In this document: piece by piece, positions 41,346 through 52,520 of the stretch | Layout of the letters: every line of letters begins with the position of its first letter | How positions within the stretch are numbered: the stretch's first letter is position 1 | NCBI RefSeq assembly: GCF_021134715.1 | Contig: NC_060019.1 | Location: forward strand, 5,704,001-5,768,000 | Direction of reading: 5' to 3' | Length of the DNA stretch: 64,000 bases | DNA from: Daphnia pulex | Taxonomy: Eukaryota; Arthropoda; Branchiopoda; Diplostraca; Daphniidae | The notes under the pieces: model-generated | The model's input: the letters and a program-made list of their open reading frames with translations, nothing else | The model's database searches: none | Told to the model about the DNA's origin: nothing | Program-made: the position numbers and the translations under genes

Positions 41346-42422
41346 ATTTTATCGTCAGCAGTCAGAAAATAGAAATAGAAACGATAATTTGCACAGAGTA
41401 CATGCACTTTAGATCAAAAAGAGCTTAAACACCAGTTACTATTTCAAATTAAACTAGACTGAAAAAGGGGGCTTATTTTTTTAATGGTTAGGGGTTCGAA
41501 ACTCGCTTTTTTTGCTTCAATTGTTTTTTCCCCATCCTGTCGGCCATGATCTTGAAAATGTCATCTGACAGTAGTGGAATTATCAAGTCTTGTATTCTTT
41601 TACCAATATATTGATAATTCGTTTGTAGTCAATGTTGGAACATTGAATACCTTTTGTATAAGGCAGTTAGATTAACCTACTTCAGCCTCACTGGAATCAT
41701 TTGTAGTTTTCCCATTAAAAAAACAATGAGTTTTCAGTTGTTCACTTATTCTTTGTTTATTTTGAAGAAGAAAAAAACAAAATTTAATTAGACATTAAGA
41801 AGTATTACAGCCCCGATATTGATTTCATAAGTTGTAAATTCGACTGTCCGGAGCATCTTCAAGCCATCTTGAAGACAACATGATATAGTCCTTTATGGCG
41901 TATCCAGAAGCCATCTTTAAGTTAACCGTAGGACACTATATTTTAGTCTTGAAATCGCTTGAAACACACAGGAAAAGTTGGCTTAAGTTCGCCTTGTCGA
42001 GACGCCTTAAAGGCATCCATGAAGACATCTCCTTCTGGTCCTGTTTTCTAGTTGTACAGTTGTCTCGAGATAGTGTGATCTCAGACGTCTTATGGGCATC
42101 TTATTTTAGTACCACTGCTATACACCAAGTTCGTCTTTTCGTGGACATCCTTAAGTCAATTTTTCGCTTGTATTCGCCTTTTCCCACAGTAGACCTGACG
42201 AGACATTCAAAAGACGTCACTTTTCCGTACTCAAATTCCATTGGCGTAAGTTAGTCCTGACTGACATCTTTAAGATGTCTATTTTTGGACAGAGATGTAT
42301 GTGTCCCGAGGTAGGCCTCGTCGGACAACTTTGAGACATCGAGAACCTGTTTTAGTCTGGGATGTCTTGGAGGTGACGGGACATCCTTGGGATATCTAAA
42401 AGAAGACCCGTTGCTATGTGGG

Positions 42423-42670
42423 AGAATATCAAACGAACTAGGACGAGCCGTTGCCGTTCATAGCAACGCTTATAATAGGTCAAGACAAGAGTCCATGGAA
42501 CTTTTACATATTTTATACTGAATGGAAAGGAATCGATGCGATTCTTTTTTGTTCACACCCTAACCCTGTGTGGCAGACAGATACGGTGGTAAAACCACGG
42601 ACCGCTTAATGGAAGAACTCAAAATGGCGCGCTCACTTGATCGTTCTCGCATCAACATTGTGAGACCGGG
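42423..42670 (+). pseudogene. Ty3/gypsy integrase fragment, copy 1 (3' part, beyond the TIR element)
   Basis: Directly after the TIR element the plus strand resumes the integrase C-terminal pattern (a DEPLPFIA motif, then a frame change into an AYNRSRQES-type motif near 42460-42490). It contains stops and ends without a clear boundary near 42670. Confidence 0.6.
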
Positions 42671-45629
42671 TCGATATATTCTTAACCGCAACTAGCTATC
42701 AAAATAACTCGCCGATAAAGCTCGTAATAATAATAGTGAAAAAAAGTTACAGGCGTTGATACATTATAGAAGTGGAATCTTCTGTAGGGCATGCGGTCGT
42801 TCCGACTGGTACGGTAAATATGTAAGCCAAGTGTTCTGGAGGTAACACCAAACACTGCAGTCACACATTCCGATTCCATAAAAGGACAGGCCCTCACTTT
42901 TCCTCCAACCCCAACTACACACAAACAATCGAGGAACGATTTACCACCACTGTTGCGACGGCGGACAAATTTTTTTTCGACTTTGCTTGCGTTTTTTTCT
43001 AATATTCCTGGTGGACCACAAACCTGTGGGTTTTATACTTTGAATCCGCAATACAGTGATTTTTCAAACAGTGTTGTTGTCACTATTGGTGAATCATCGC
43101 GGACATTTGGTAGCCGACGTATTACTTCAGGGTGCCGGATTCACCGTGTCAGCAGTTGAAAAACTGAATGTTAATAATGATGCAAATGGCTGAGAATCTG
43201 AAAATGAGAATAGAAATGCGGTTAACTCTTTTACGTCAAATTTGAATCAATTCTCAATCATGTCTAACCATATGCTAAATGTTGCTATCTGGTTCACATT
43301 GCCCGTAACGAGGAACTCAAGTTGAATCACCTCACAGTCTGGAAGGCTATTCATTATGGTAAACAGCAGAACAAACATTATGCCCAACAAGCTAAATATT
43401 ATGCTAAAATGTTTATCAAACTTAACCCCGAAGTTTTTGCCAGAAGTCAACTAGTTCACCGAAAATTTTTGAACTACTGTGTATGTCTAAAATTATGATA
43501 GAATTGTAAAAATTGAACTTGATCATTAGATAATATAAATAGTATGATTATAATAAATTTAGATTCACACAATAACATAATGAAATTAAGTTTATGATTG
43601 TCGTTAATTTATGCTTTGTTTCAAGCCTATTCCAAGCTTTTACAAATTAAAGTCAAAATAAAGTTTGCAAAAGCTCGGAGTATGCTTAGAAAATTAGCTC
43701 AAGCCTTTTCAAGTAAAAAAAATGTTGACAATTTTACAAAATATTTGTTCAATGTATTTGTATTTGTATTTTGTATTTGTTCAAGCTCAAAAATTTTGGT
43801 GAAATTTTGGGATGAAAAAGACTTGGCGCAAGGATAAACAACAAAGTTGAAAAATACGTCCGGAAAAAAAACAAGTTCATTTCAAGCATAACAACAAAAT
43901 TAAAAACAAATCTCATGGTACAAGATCACTAAAAACTCTGTATCTCCACTAAGACAAAACGTTTGCGGCCAAGCTAAAAATATCCAATGGTTAGTCAATA
44001 AAAAAATACGTCATTTTCCCATGCGCATGCCAGTATTGATGACGTTTAGTGTCGCCTGCAATCAATCATTCCAGTTCAAATGGTTTTTAATCTAAAAGCA
44101 TTAATTGATCCTGATAGATCGTCATTTAATGAAAAGTTTTGTTCCAAATCACTTGGTGTAATTGTCATGAAAAAGTAGTACATAACTTTTGGGACTAGGC
44201 AACTTGAACAGTCCTCACCAACATTTTCCCACAAGTTATGAAATTGAGATTTGTACAACATATATGACCACATCCAAACATTGCCATTATGATAATTTTG
44301 TCAACTGCGTTAATAAATGAAAAAGTGCAAGAATTTTTTCAAATAATGATGTATAAACGTATAAGAAGTTGTGGGTTGTGATGATCATTTGTGATACAAC
44401 AGACAGGTAATTCCAGTTGTACTTCTTCGACATTTAATAATGGAAAAGGAGATGTAGACAAGGATTATAAATAATACTCCACATATTTCACAACTTTCCA
44501 TTGTTGAAGTGTCATCAATTCTATTTAATTTATTTTTGTAATCAGAAGCTCATCAAATAGAACATCTGGGATGCTATTTGTTGAAAAAAGAAAGGCAGAC
44601 ATAAATATTGCAGTTGACTTGCGCCCGTTGGACCGAATCCTCCCTGAGTTACGCCTTCAGTTACAGTTAAAATTTTTCATTAAAGACCGTCGACAAAGTG
44701 ATTCAAACCATCGTTACACTACGACAGCTCCTTCGAATCTGCAGGTATACCTTAAGCTCGTGCTCCGTTATTACTCACAACCAAGTGACGGACATAGATG
44801 AACCTACTCTTCCTCTTAATTATAATTATATTCTGAATCTGGTGTTACAACACCAGATTCAGAATGGATGGATACATGTATCCATATTCCTCATGGAGAT
44901 TCAACATAGAGACGAACTACTCGAGACCCCTGATTCATACTCTGAAACTGACCTTGACTATAGTAGTCGTCCATCCACACCTTTTTCTGATCCACTATGT
45001 CGTATAAGTAGTTCCACTCTAACTAAAACAACATCTTCCCATCCCGTTAAGTAAATCTCTGCCTCTTCCGTCCCCACTACCTACATAATCAACTGTGGCC
45101 AATCTTAAAATCTGACAATAAAACTATAAAAGACAACAACCAGCAATTTGTAGACCCCCGAATAGTAAAATCAGAGAAATTGCCAGTCTTGAAGAACAAT
45201 TCGCAACCCACGAAAATTTTTTAAAAGCAAAGAAAGCATTATCCCATGCCAGAACCGAAACAGTAAAAATAACGGGTAAGTTTTCTTACGTTCAGTCAGC
45301 CTTGCTATAGTGTAAAATTAATGGCCTTGGCAAGCTTTAGACGATCGCTTTTCTACAACTAAGCCGTACTTTGTGTTAAACTAGTCGATATAGTGAACCA
45401 ACAATAATATTTTTATATTGATTAAACTTATGATTTGCATAGACACCAAAATTGTTATTGATTTCACTCTAGATAGTTTAGTGGCGGCTTTTGAAAATGC
45501 AGCAACGGCTCTCGCTGTTTTAAATTTGTTGTTGTTGTTTTCATTGGGACTTTCTTTTCTTCCGTTAGATGGCGATTTCAATAAGAGAATAAACATAAAC
45601 AGTGATCTTTATCTGTGCCTGTGGCGTAA
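42671..45629. other. Uncharacterised region, no recognised gene
   Basis: AT-rich with scattered short ORFs. The longest plausible coding stretch is on the plus strand at 44571-45054 (two overlapping frames) followed by an open run at about 45145-45272 that ends at a GTAAGT donor; its charged, Glu/Lys-rich translation suggests a gag-like or coiled-coil fragment, but I cannot assign it. Adjacent palindromes at 44831-44885 are listed separately. A TAGATGGCG word lies at 45566-45574. Confidence 0.35.
44831..44885. repeat. Two adjacent perfect palindromes
   Basis: TTCTGAATCTGGTGTT (44831-44846), a 2-bp spacer, and its exact reverse complement (44849-44864) form a 16-bp-arm hairpin. Three bases later ATGGATACATGTATCCAT (44868-44885) is a perfect 18-bp palindrome. 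Both fall in a stretch open in two frames. Confidence 0.85.
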
Positions 45630-47190
45630 CTAAAAAATTTGAATCTCATTGGTATTTTGTAGCATTAGTACTACTGTGCAATAGTAACAACAGCCGTTAT
45701 GGCAGTCTTCGTGGTCAGACCTATTACCATGCTGGTCCCACAGGGCAATAGCTACTTGTCCAACATTATATGAATTGTATTTTCCTACAACCAAGGATAA
45801 ATTCTGTTTTACTTTCTCATGAGTACTTTTTACGTCACTATTAACAACAATTTTACCAGAAACACTGTCACCGCTTTCACATACATAGGGGAGACTGGAG
45901 TATTCCGGGACACCGGGTCAAGAGGGACAGTGAGGGGAAAAATCGAAAATATCAATTAATTTGAATTTTTTTAGTGTAACATGTAAAAACATGTTACCTA
46001 ATCGGGGTTGAAGTTTGGTGTGATTTTGTCAATAACTGTGGGAGTTATTGACAAAATAAAAAAAACGGCTTTTTGATGTAAAAATTTTTCGCCGCCATAA
46101 AAGGTATTACGGAAAAAATACAAAAAAAATACATAATATATTTATATGGGAATAAACTTTGTTTATTTCTTTATCGTTTAAGAAAAAAATTTGAATTTTA
46201 GGCCCATTATTTTAGGAAATATGGACATTTAAAAAAAAGAGAGATTATCGGGAATTTGGGACAGCAAATTTTACTGCAGTTGAGATAGGCAGGGAGCTCC
46301 GCCCTCAAATCGGGCGTAGCTAAGCTATTTTTTTTCATAAAATGTAATCTCAATTTACACGATAATTAATCATTTTTTTACAGACATATAGAATTGATAT
46401 AGGGAAACACGATTTCAATTTTTTTTTGCAAATTTTTAACAAATTTTAAAGCTTATAACTCAAATGTCCCACCCCACCCACCCTAGTGTCCTCATTTACC
46501 CCCCAAAATAGGCACCTCCCACAAATTTTTGAAAACTTTAGCCGTTTCCTACGGGTAAACGGTTTACTCTAAAATTAAATAAAAAATATGGGGGGTACCT
46601 CTATATGTTAAATATATAAAAATGTAAAAAAAATAAAATAGAATGATTATATTGGGAGATATAGGGGGGAAACGAAAACCGTCCCGTCTTACTCCAGTCT
46701 CCCCTACTTTATTGATGTTTTCTCATAGTCGGTTTGATTGTTGGGCTCCAATTTAGCTTTTTGCAGCTCTTTCTCTAAAACTGCTAACTGACGCTCTTTT
46801 TCCTGAATCAAAGATTCAGTCGCTTCCAAGCTGTAAACCATATAATAATAATAAGAAGAATATAACTGTAAAAATTTTAAAAGTAAGAAGTTTACTTACA
46901 TGTTTCTTTTAAGTTCTAATTTCCGTTGTGTTGCGGCATTTTGTTGGACTAAGGAATAAAAATTGGTGGCGACTTCAAGAATTTATTTTTCCATTCCTAA
47001 TAGATGGAAGTCTGCAATGAAAGCAACGAGAATCCCCCCCCCCCTAAAAAAAAACAATCGACCCACTTTTCTCCATTCCAGAGTACACCAAGTTCATGTA
47101 GAGAATTGATGGATGACTGACTCGAACTGCGTGACATTTCTCCATCTACTGCTGGATTACCTGACACGTTCGCGTCTCTAGAGTCTTCAA
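45630..47190 (-). pseudogene. 3' exons of an unknown coiled-coil gene, last exon split by a transposon
   Basis: On the minus strand three exons join in phase: 47190-47089 (Ser-rich, with SRSSSQSSINSLHEL), 46948-46900 and 46830 onward (Glu/Lys-rich, heptad-like, ELKRN then EKERQLAVLEKELQKA: a likely coiled coil). The third runs into the mariner-type element at 46704, where a TAG stop appears. If the element and one TA are removed, the same frame stays open through 45887 to a TAG at 45630, more than 80 codons, ending in a Cys/His-rich patch. An upstream exon across the LINE (53373-53247) ends in the matching phase. I do not recognise the family. Whether the shortened product is made is unknown. 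Confidence 0.55.
45888..46704. mobile_element. Mariner-type MITE (817 bp) with TA target duplication
   Basis: Left end GGGGAGACTGGAGTATTCCG is the inverse of the right end, which reads TTACTCCAGTCTCCCC; the match is about 24 bp with a few mismatches. It is flanked by TA on both sides (45886-45887, 46705-46706), as for Tc1/mariner elements. The interior is AT-rich with no transposase frame, so it is non-autonomous. It interrupts a minus-strand coding exon. Confidence 0.85.
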
Positions 47191-47490
47191 CTTTTTGGGG
47201 AAAAAAATTAAAGAAAAAATAACTGAAAAGATATGTCATTCAACAACAACATATGTAACTAATGTTGTCAAATTTTTTTTTCATACTTTATTTCGGTCTG
47301 CTAGTCTAGCAAACGTCAGAGTTTTTAGTCTCCAATCAATCACCTTTTCTTAGTGTTCTTTTTGCCCTACATTCTCGCCTGTGGTCTCCTTTTGTTGACT
47401 GAAAACCCGTGATCTCGGTGAAACAGGGCAATAATTTTTCTGCTGATTGTAAAATTCTGTGTGCTTGATCTTGCTGTCCCAGCCACCAAC

Positions 47491-48813
47491 ATGAGTCAGG
47501 TCGACGGTGGCGACATCTCTGAGCCTGGCTCGGCAACTTCGGCAACTTCTGCCATAACTTGTGGCTTTTGCCAAAAATCGTTCAAAGGGAAGAAAAGTCG
47601 GAAGTTCTGCTCCACGAACTGCTTTCAAGATTTCCAAAAAGCAAACAGCAGCAAGCAGTCAACCAATGTCGCAAGTTTTCTCACCCTAGCCAATAGTGAT
47701 CAGGATGTTTACTCAACTCCAAATACAGTCTCCAAGCCTAAACGTCTGTTGTCTGCGGATTCCAGCCCAGATGTATCCATGTCAGATCCTAAGAAAATTC
47801 GTTACGAAGACTACAGCAGCCTCACCAACGACTCCGAGCTTTCTCACCTTGATGCCCTCAACAGAGAAGATATTTGCAAGAAATTAATGGCGGCTATCGA
47901 CTTTATTAAGACCCAGCATGAACGTATCTCCAAGCTGGAATCCGACCTGGTGGATGTAAAGCTTGCCTTCGCGGATGCGATGACTCTTCGATTCGTCGAC
48001 CAGCGTGCTTCCTTGACTTCTCAACCTGCCGTTCCGGTTCACTCGGGCAAACCTCTGTACTCACAAGCCGTCCGAGGCCAGCAAGCTCCCGTCCTCGTAG
48101 CAAGTTATTCATCCAGCGCCATGCCTCCTGACCGAATCTCACTGGCTGGATTGGAGAAGCTCCTTGATTCCGGCGCTGGTGGCCCGGTTCCAGCGTCAGT
48201 CAGGCAAAAGGACAACAACATTTTCGTCCGGCTTAACGACCCAGCTGACCTCGATCGTGCCAAATCTATTCTGGAATCCAAGGCTGGACCTGACAGTGTA
48301 AATATTTTTAATTCTGTATCTCGTCCTACCAAACTGTACCCTGCTGTTGCCTTGTTTGTTGATTTGAGCTACCTGCCAAGTTTGAAGGATGAGTTAATGT
48401 TGAGGAACTTTGGGTTGAAGGGTAAAATCGATTCGGTGTCACAACTGTTTGCTAAGCCTAACTCTTCCAAAGGCCATGTCAAAATTCTTTTCAACTGTAA
48501 AGAGACTCGTGATCTTGCCATCCTTAACGGTGTGGTTGATTTTTTCAACACCACCGCCCGTATTGTTGAAATTCTTTTAGACCGAGAGGTCCGCCGATGC
48601 TTTAAATGTCAAGGATATGGCCATGTTTTGGCGACATGTCGTGATCCTAAGCCCAGCTGTGGTAAATGCGCTGGTCCACATCTTACTAGAGACTGCTCTA
48701 GCAAGGTATGGAAATGTGTGAATTGCAAAGGTGATCATCAAGCTGGTGATCGACATTGTCCCTCCCAAATGAAAGCCGTGGCAAGATACAGGATTAGGAT
48801 GGAGCGTGCTTAA
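47491..48813 (+). CDS. LINE ORF1, gag-like nucleic-acid-binding protein
   Basis: 440 aa from the ATG at 47491. An N-terminal Cys cluster (C24, C27, C40, C44; CGFC then FCSTNC) is followed by a Ser-rich linker, a short Lys/Glu-rich helix around 130-160, and three C-terminal zinc knuckles at about 370-430 (CFKCQGYGH, CGKCAGPH, CVNCKGDH). This is the usual form of ORF1 in R1/I-group LINEs, where it coats element RNA in the RNP. The stop TAA overlaps the ORF2 start in TAATG, a layout shown in R1-type elements to support termination-reinitiation, so ORF2 is probably made at low level by coupling. The reading frame also stays open 10 codons upstream without an ATG. Confidence 0.93.
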   Translation: MSQVDGGDISEPGSATSATSAITCGFCQKSFKGKKSRKFCSTNCFQDFQKANSSKQSTNVASFLTLANSDQDVYSTPNTVSKPKRLLSADSSPDVSMSDPKKIRYEDYSSLTNDSELSHLDALNREDICKKLMAAIDFIKTQHERISKLESDLVDVKLAFADAMTLRFVDQRASLTSQPAVPVHSGKPLYSQAVRGQQAPVLVASYSSSAMPPDRISLAGLEKLLDSGAGGPVPASVRQKDNNIFVRLNDPADLDRAKSILESKAGPDSVNIFNSVSRPTKLYPAVALFVDLSYLPSLKDELMLRNFGLKGKIDSVSQLFAKPNSSKGHVKILFNCKETRDLAILNGVVDFFNTTARIVEILLDREVRRCFKCQGYGHVLATCRDPKPSCGKCAGPHLTRDCSSKVWKCVNCKGDHQAGDRHCPSQMKAVARYRIRMERA

Positions 48814-51800
48814 TGCCTGACAATACTGTAAATCCTAATCGCCTTTTCAGATGTTTGCAAGTAAATCTTCGTCATTCAAAGGTTGCATCTGCCTCCTTGG
48901 CGGAGGTGATTTTAGAAAACAAATTTGATGTAATCCTTATTCAAGAACCTTATGCTAAGAACAGTAATTCTCCCACAGTTTCAAATATTCCTCCTGGCTA
49001 TATATCTTTTCACTCTCTCTCCAAAGATCATGCATATGGGTCGGCTGTTCTTGTCAGGCTCTCTCTTGCCACTACCTTCCGGGCAGTTTGTCGCAGCCAG
49101 TCCAACCACATTGCGGCCGTTGATTTGTACACTCCATTTGGTACCTTCCGTTTTATTTCAGCCTATCTTCGTCCATCTATCAATGACGTAGTGACTCAGT
49201 TTATCTCTGGCATCGGTGGCATTCTTAACAAGCTGTCGATCGTCGCAGTCGATTCTAATGCCTTGAACAAAATCTGGAACAGCAAATGTACCAACGCTAG
49301 AGGGACTGAATTGGAATCTGTAATTTCAGATAACTGCCTGCAAATCTTAAATCAGCCTTTAGACCAACTTTCATTCGTTCCTGCTGGCACCTCATTTCTC
49401 GATCTTACGCTTGCTGGGAGCTCTGTCAAAAGCTCTCGTTGGTTTTTTCCATCTATTCCTTCCATGTCTGATCATCCCTACATTTACTTTGAGATAGATC
49501 AACGGTCAACTTCCTCTAACCCTTTCAATTCAGTAAGAACTAAGGTCCGTACTCCTCATATATCCCGTATCAATGTTGAACAATTTCGTGGCAAGGTCTC
49601 TGCTGCTATCAAGCTTCTTTTAATGCAATCATGTGTAACGACTCAAAGCATCGACTTATCGATTGAAGAGTTATGTGTGCTCATTTCCTCTGCTGCTCGT
49701 TCCTCCAGAACAAGCAAATCGCTTGGGCCTGGTGCTCGTAATATGCCATGGTGGTCCAAAGAACTGTGTGGTCTTCGTCACAAAACACGTCAGGCTTTTA
49801 AGTTGTGGTCAGCCCAACGTACAGAGGTGAATAAAAATTCCTTCAAAGTCCTGAAAGCTTCTTACCAGCGTGAGATTCGTAAGGCTAAACAAGGTGCTTG
49901 GAAGCTCCTCTGTAGTTCCAATCCAGGGAGTAGTGACCTGTTCTCTGCCCTGAATGCTGCCTCTGGGAAGTTATCTTGTATTGGTCTCCCTACCGTGATC
50001 TGTGTCGATGGCATTGAAATATCTGAACCCCTGGCAATTTTAGAAAAATGTGCCCAACATTTCTTTCCTGAGCCTCTCCCGTCTGAAGACATTCATCTCC
50101 CTGCCGAGAAACTTGCAGAGTCGTATTCCTTTTCATCTCATTCCCCCTCATTCATCTTCCCTCCAATAACATCTGAAGAACTGGCATCGGCAGTCACATC
50201 TATGAATGTTAAGTCTTCTCCTGGACTTGATGGTCTCTCCACAGCCTTGATCAACTCCTGTTTTCCATTGATCACCGACCATCTTTTAAATATTATGAAT
50301 GCTTGTTTTTCCCTCTCCTACTTTCCGACTTGTTGGAAAGCTGCTAAAGTTGTCGTCATTGGCAAACCCAACAAGCCTGCCTACGATTCTCTTAACAGTT
50401 TTCGCCCAATAAGTGTTGTCAATACCTTGGCGAAAGTTCTGGAAAAATTGATCTTGAGCCGGGTCAGGTGGGTGGCGTCTACCTGTCAGTGGCTAAGTCC
50501 TAGTCAACACGGCTTTATTCAGGGTAAATCTACTGAATCTGCAGCACACTCCCTGATCTCTTTTTGTGAATCTTCCAACAAAGCCAAGTGCACTACAGCC
50601 TGTGCCTTTTTAGATATAAAAAGTGCATTTGATGCGGCGTGGCATCCTGCCATTATTTCAGCCCTTGATAGTCGTCATTGTCCACGTTATCTGACCCAAT
50701 TAATCGTGAGCTTTCTCTCAGACCGCACAGCGCTTTTCTCTCTAAACGACTCTTCTCTGACGGTAAATGTTGGCCTCGGCTGTCCTCAAGGTGGCGTTCT
50801 GTCACCCTTCCTTTGGTCTGTTTTAATTGATGATGTGCTGCGTCTCTGCTTTCCCTTCCTTTCTTTTAATGTTGGGTTTGCTGATGACCTTACTGTGGCT
50901 ACGGCCCACAAAGATCCCACCATAGCTACTCGCAACTTGCAGATCATGTGTGATCAGGTCAACAATTGGTGCTTGAGCAAAAAAATGTCACTTAATGCTA
51001 GTAAAACTGTTTTCATGCTGGTAAACAAAAAATTAATAAACTGCTCGCACCTCAGTTTGACAATCAATGGGCTGTCCATATCCCCTTCCACTGAGACCGT
51101 CTTTCTTGGCCTCACAGTTGACTGTCGCCTTAAGTGGCTAGTCCACGTTAATCGAAAAATTGCGGCGGCCAAACGTGTTTATTTTTCTCTAAGAGCGGCA
51201 TTGAAATCAACGTGGGGCTATGACAAATATAGACTGAAATTTTTATACTATTCTGTTGTTGAACCGTTCCTGCTGTATGGCTGTTCCGTTTGGGCTCCTA
51301 TGCTCTCTTCTAAGAAAAACATAAAGCTACTCCGCTCGTTTCAGCGTTCTGTTACCCTTCCGCTTTCCAGTGCCTTCAAATCTGTCTCGACAGAGAGTTG
51401 TCTTGCTCTCTCCAATATCCTTCCGATCGATTTGCGAGTGCTTGAAACCACTTACATGCGTTATTACTCTAACTCCACCGGCTACTTCTCTCTTGCGTCC
51501 TCGAAGTGGTTAACAAGCCGTTTGCCTGGCCTTACAACGTCCGCCAAATATGATTTGCCCATGCTGCACTCTCACCCATTACTGCCTCCCTGGGAGCCCT
51601 TTTTACAACCTTCACTCCTTGTTGAGGGTTGCGAGTTGCTAGCCCCTAATGACAAATCTGTTTGCATCTTTGTCGCTGCTACAGCAGTGCCACGCGGATC
51701 GTATGATGGTTGTTACGTGGCGACTAGCCATGCTGAAATCACAGATTTAGTAAATGGACCTGTTCCTTCTACCTGCGCTTTTCTTGCTTTACAGCTTACG

Positions 51801-52520
51801 GTTTTGAGTGCGATCACGATGGCTTCCCGTCTATTAGAAGAGGGTCTCAGTGTCGATATAATTGCAATCGACCCTTCTGCCTTTACGTTCACTCGCTATT
51901 TCTCTAAACTTTCTGCAATTCAACGTCTTTGTCTAGACATGCTTGTCCCCTACCGAGATAAGATACGATTGTTTATTTGCCAACTCTCAAAGTCTGTAGG
52001 CCTTCAGCTTGCCATCGCTGGCTGTCAACTTCCTGGTGACAGTCTTGACAGTCTTTATAACCTTCCCAGATTACTTCCTTCTAAATCTTCAGCTCGACTC
52101 ACGATTAAAAAGATAGCCGAGGAATTGTGGGATTCGGAATGGCGGAGCTGCTCAAATGGAAAAATGACTAGGGAATTTTTCCCAACGATTGAGTCCGTCA
52201 GACATATTCCAACTCACCAGCTCTGCCGTCAGATCGCCCAAGTCCTTACCGGCCATTCTCTACTTAAAGAACATCAGTTCCGCTTTAAATTTGCCAACTC
52301 TCCGGTCTGCACCTGTGGCAGTCCTACGGAGTCAGTGGAGCATTTTATTTTTCACTGTCCGCTCTTTTCCAAGCAACGTCTTCCTTTTGCTGCGACTTGC
52401 ATCTCTATTGATGGTTCTTGGCCTAGGTCATTGCATTCCATTCCATCGAACCCCATTTTATGGGAAGCCTTTCGGCAGTTTGTACGCTCAACTAATCGCC
52501 TGATGTGGAAAGAGGTGTAG
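48813..52520 (+). CDS. LINE ORF2, endonuclease - reverse transcriptase
   Basis: 1235 aa. Residues about 14-230 form an EEP (APE-type) endonuclease: QEP at 44-46, DSN at 147-149, SDH at 219-221. The reverse transcriptase follows at about 440-760: FRPIS 530-534, a D601-containing DIKSAFDAAW block, GCPQGGVLSP, and the catalytic FADD at 689-692. After a thumb region comes a segment (about 950-1090) that fits an RNase H fold by length and hydrophobic pattern but lacks most catalytic acids, then a C-terminal CTCG...EHFIFHC zinc motif. The protein should nick the target and copy the element RNA by target-primed reverse transcription. No disruptions seen. ATG 48813 overlaps the ORF1 stop. Confidence 0.93.
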   Translation: MPDNTVNPNRLFRCLQVNLRHSKVASASLAEVILENKFDVILIQEPYAKNSNSPTVSNIPPGYISFHSLSKDHAYGSAVLVRLSLATTFRAVCRSQSNHIAAVDLYTPFGTFRFISAYLRPSINDVVTQFISGIGGILNKLSIVAVDSNALNKIWNSKCTNARGTELESVISDNCLQILNQPLDQLSFVPAGTSFLDLTLAGSSVKSSRWFFPSIPSMSDHPYIYFEIDQRSTSSNPFNSVRTKVRTPHISRINVEQFRGKVSAAIKLLLMQSCVTTQSIDLSIEELCVLISSAARSSRTSKSLGPGARNMPWWSKELCGLRHKTRQAFKLWSAQRTEVNKNSFKVLKASYQREIRKAKQGAWKLLCSSNPGSSDLFSALNAASGKLSCIGLPTVICVDGIEISEPLAILEKCAQHFFPEPLPSEDIHLPAEKLAESYSFSSHSPSFIFPPITSEELASAVTSMNVKSSPGLDGLSTALINSCFPLITDHLLNIMNACFSLSYFPTCWKAAKVVVIGKPNKPAYDSLNSFRPISVVNTLAKVLEKLILSRVRWVASTCQWLSPSQHGFIQGKSTESAAHSLISFCESSNKAKCTTACAFLDIKSAFDAAWHPAIISALDSRHCPRYLTQLIVSFLSDRTALFSLNDSSLTVNVGLGCPQGGVLSPFLWSVLIDDVLRLCFPFLSFNVGFADDLTVATAHKDPTIATRNLQIMCDQVNNWCLSKKMSLNASKTVFMLVNKKLINCSHLSLTINGLSISPSTETVFLGLTVDCRLKWLVHVNRKIAAAKRVYFSLRAALKSTWGYDKYRLKFLYYSVVEPFLLYGCSVWAPMLSSKKNIKLLRSFQRSVTLPLSSAFKSVSTESCLALSNILPIDLRVLETTYMRYYSNSTGYFSLASSKWLTSRLPGLTTSAKYDLPMLHSHPLLPPWEPFLQPSLLVEGCELLAPNDKSVCIFVAATAVPRGSYDGCYVATSHAEITDLVNGPVPSTCAFLALQLTVLSAITMASRLLEEGLSVDIIAIDPSAFTFTRYFSKLSAIQRLCLDMLVPYRDKIRLFICQLSKSVGLQLAIAGCQLPGDSLDSLYNLPRLLPSKSSARLTIKKIAEELWDSEWRSCSNGKMTREFFPTIESVRHIPTHQLCRQIAQVLTGHSLLKEHQFRFKFANSPVCTCGSPTESVEHFIFHCPLFSKQRLPFAATCISIDGSWPRSLHSIPSNPILWEAFRQFVRSTNRLMWKEV

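Larger units (their letters stand above)
38417..42422. mobile_element. 4.0-kb TIR DNA transposon (non-autonomous or decayed) inserted in the gypsy integrase
   Basis: The left end, CCCACATAGCACCCGGTCTT onward (38417-38459), is the imperfect inverse of the right end (42375-42422, ending GCTATGTGGG), about 43-48 bp of TIR. Both flanks show AG, compatible with a 2-bp target duplication. Removing the element plus one AG lets the integrase reading frame continue, which fixes the ends. Sub-terminal regions (38450-38800 and 41830-42375) are packed with degenerate GACGTCTT/GATGTCTT/AAGACATC words. No transposase is recognised; the interior holds a decayed DUF4806-like gene and a tRNA-like sequence. 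The superfamily is not identified. Confidence 0.8.
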
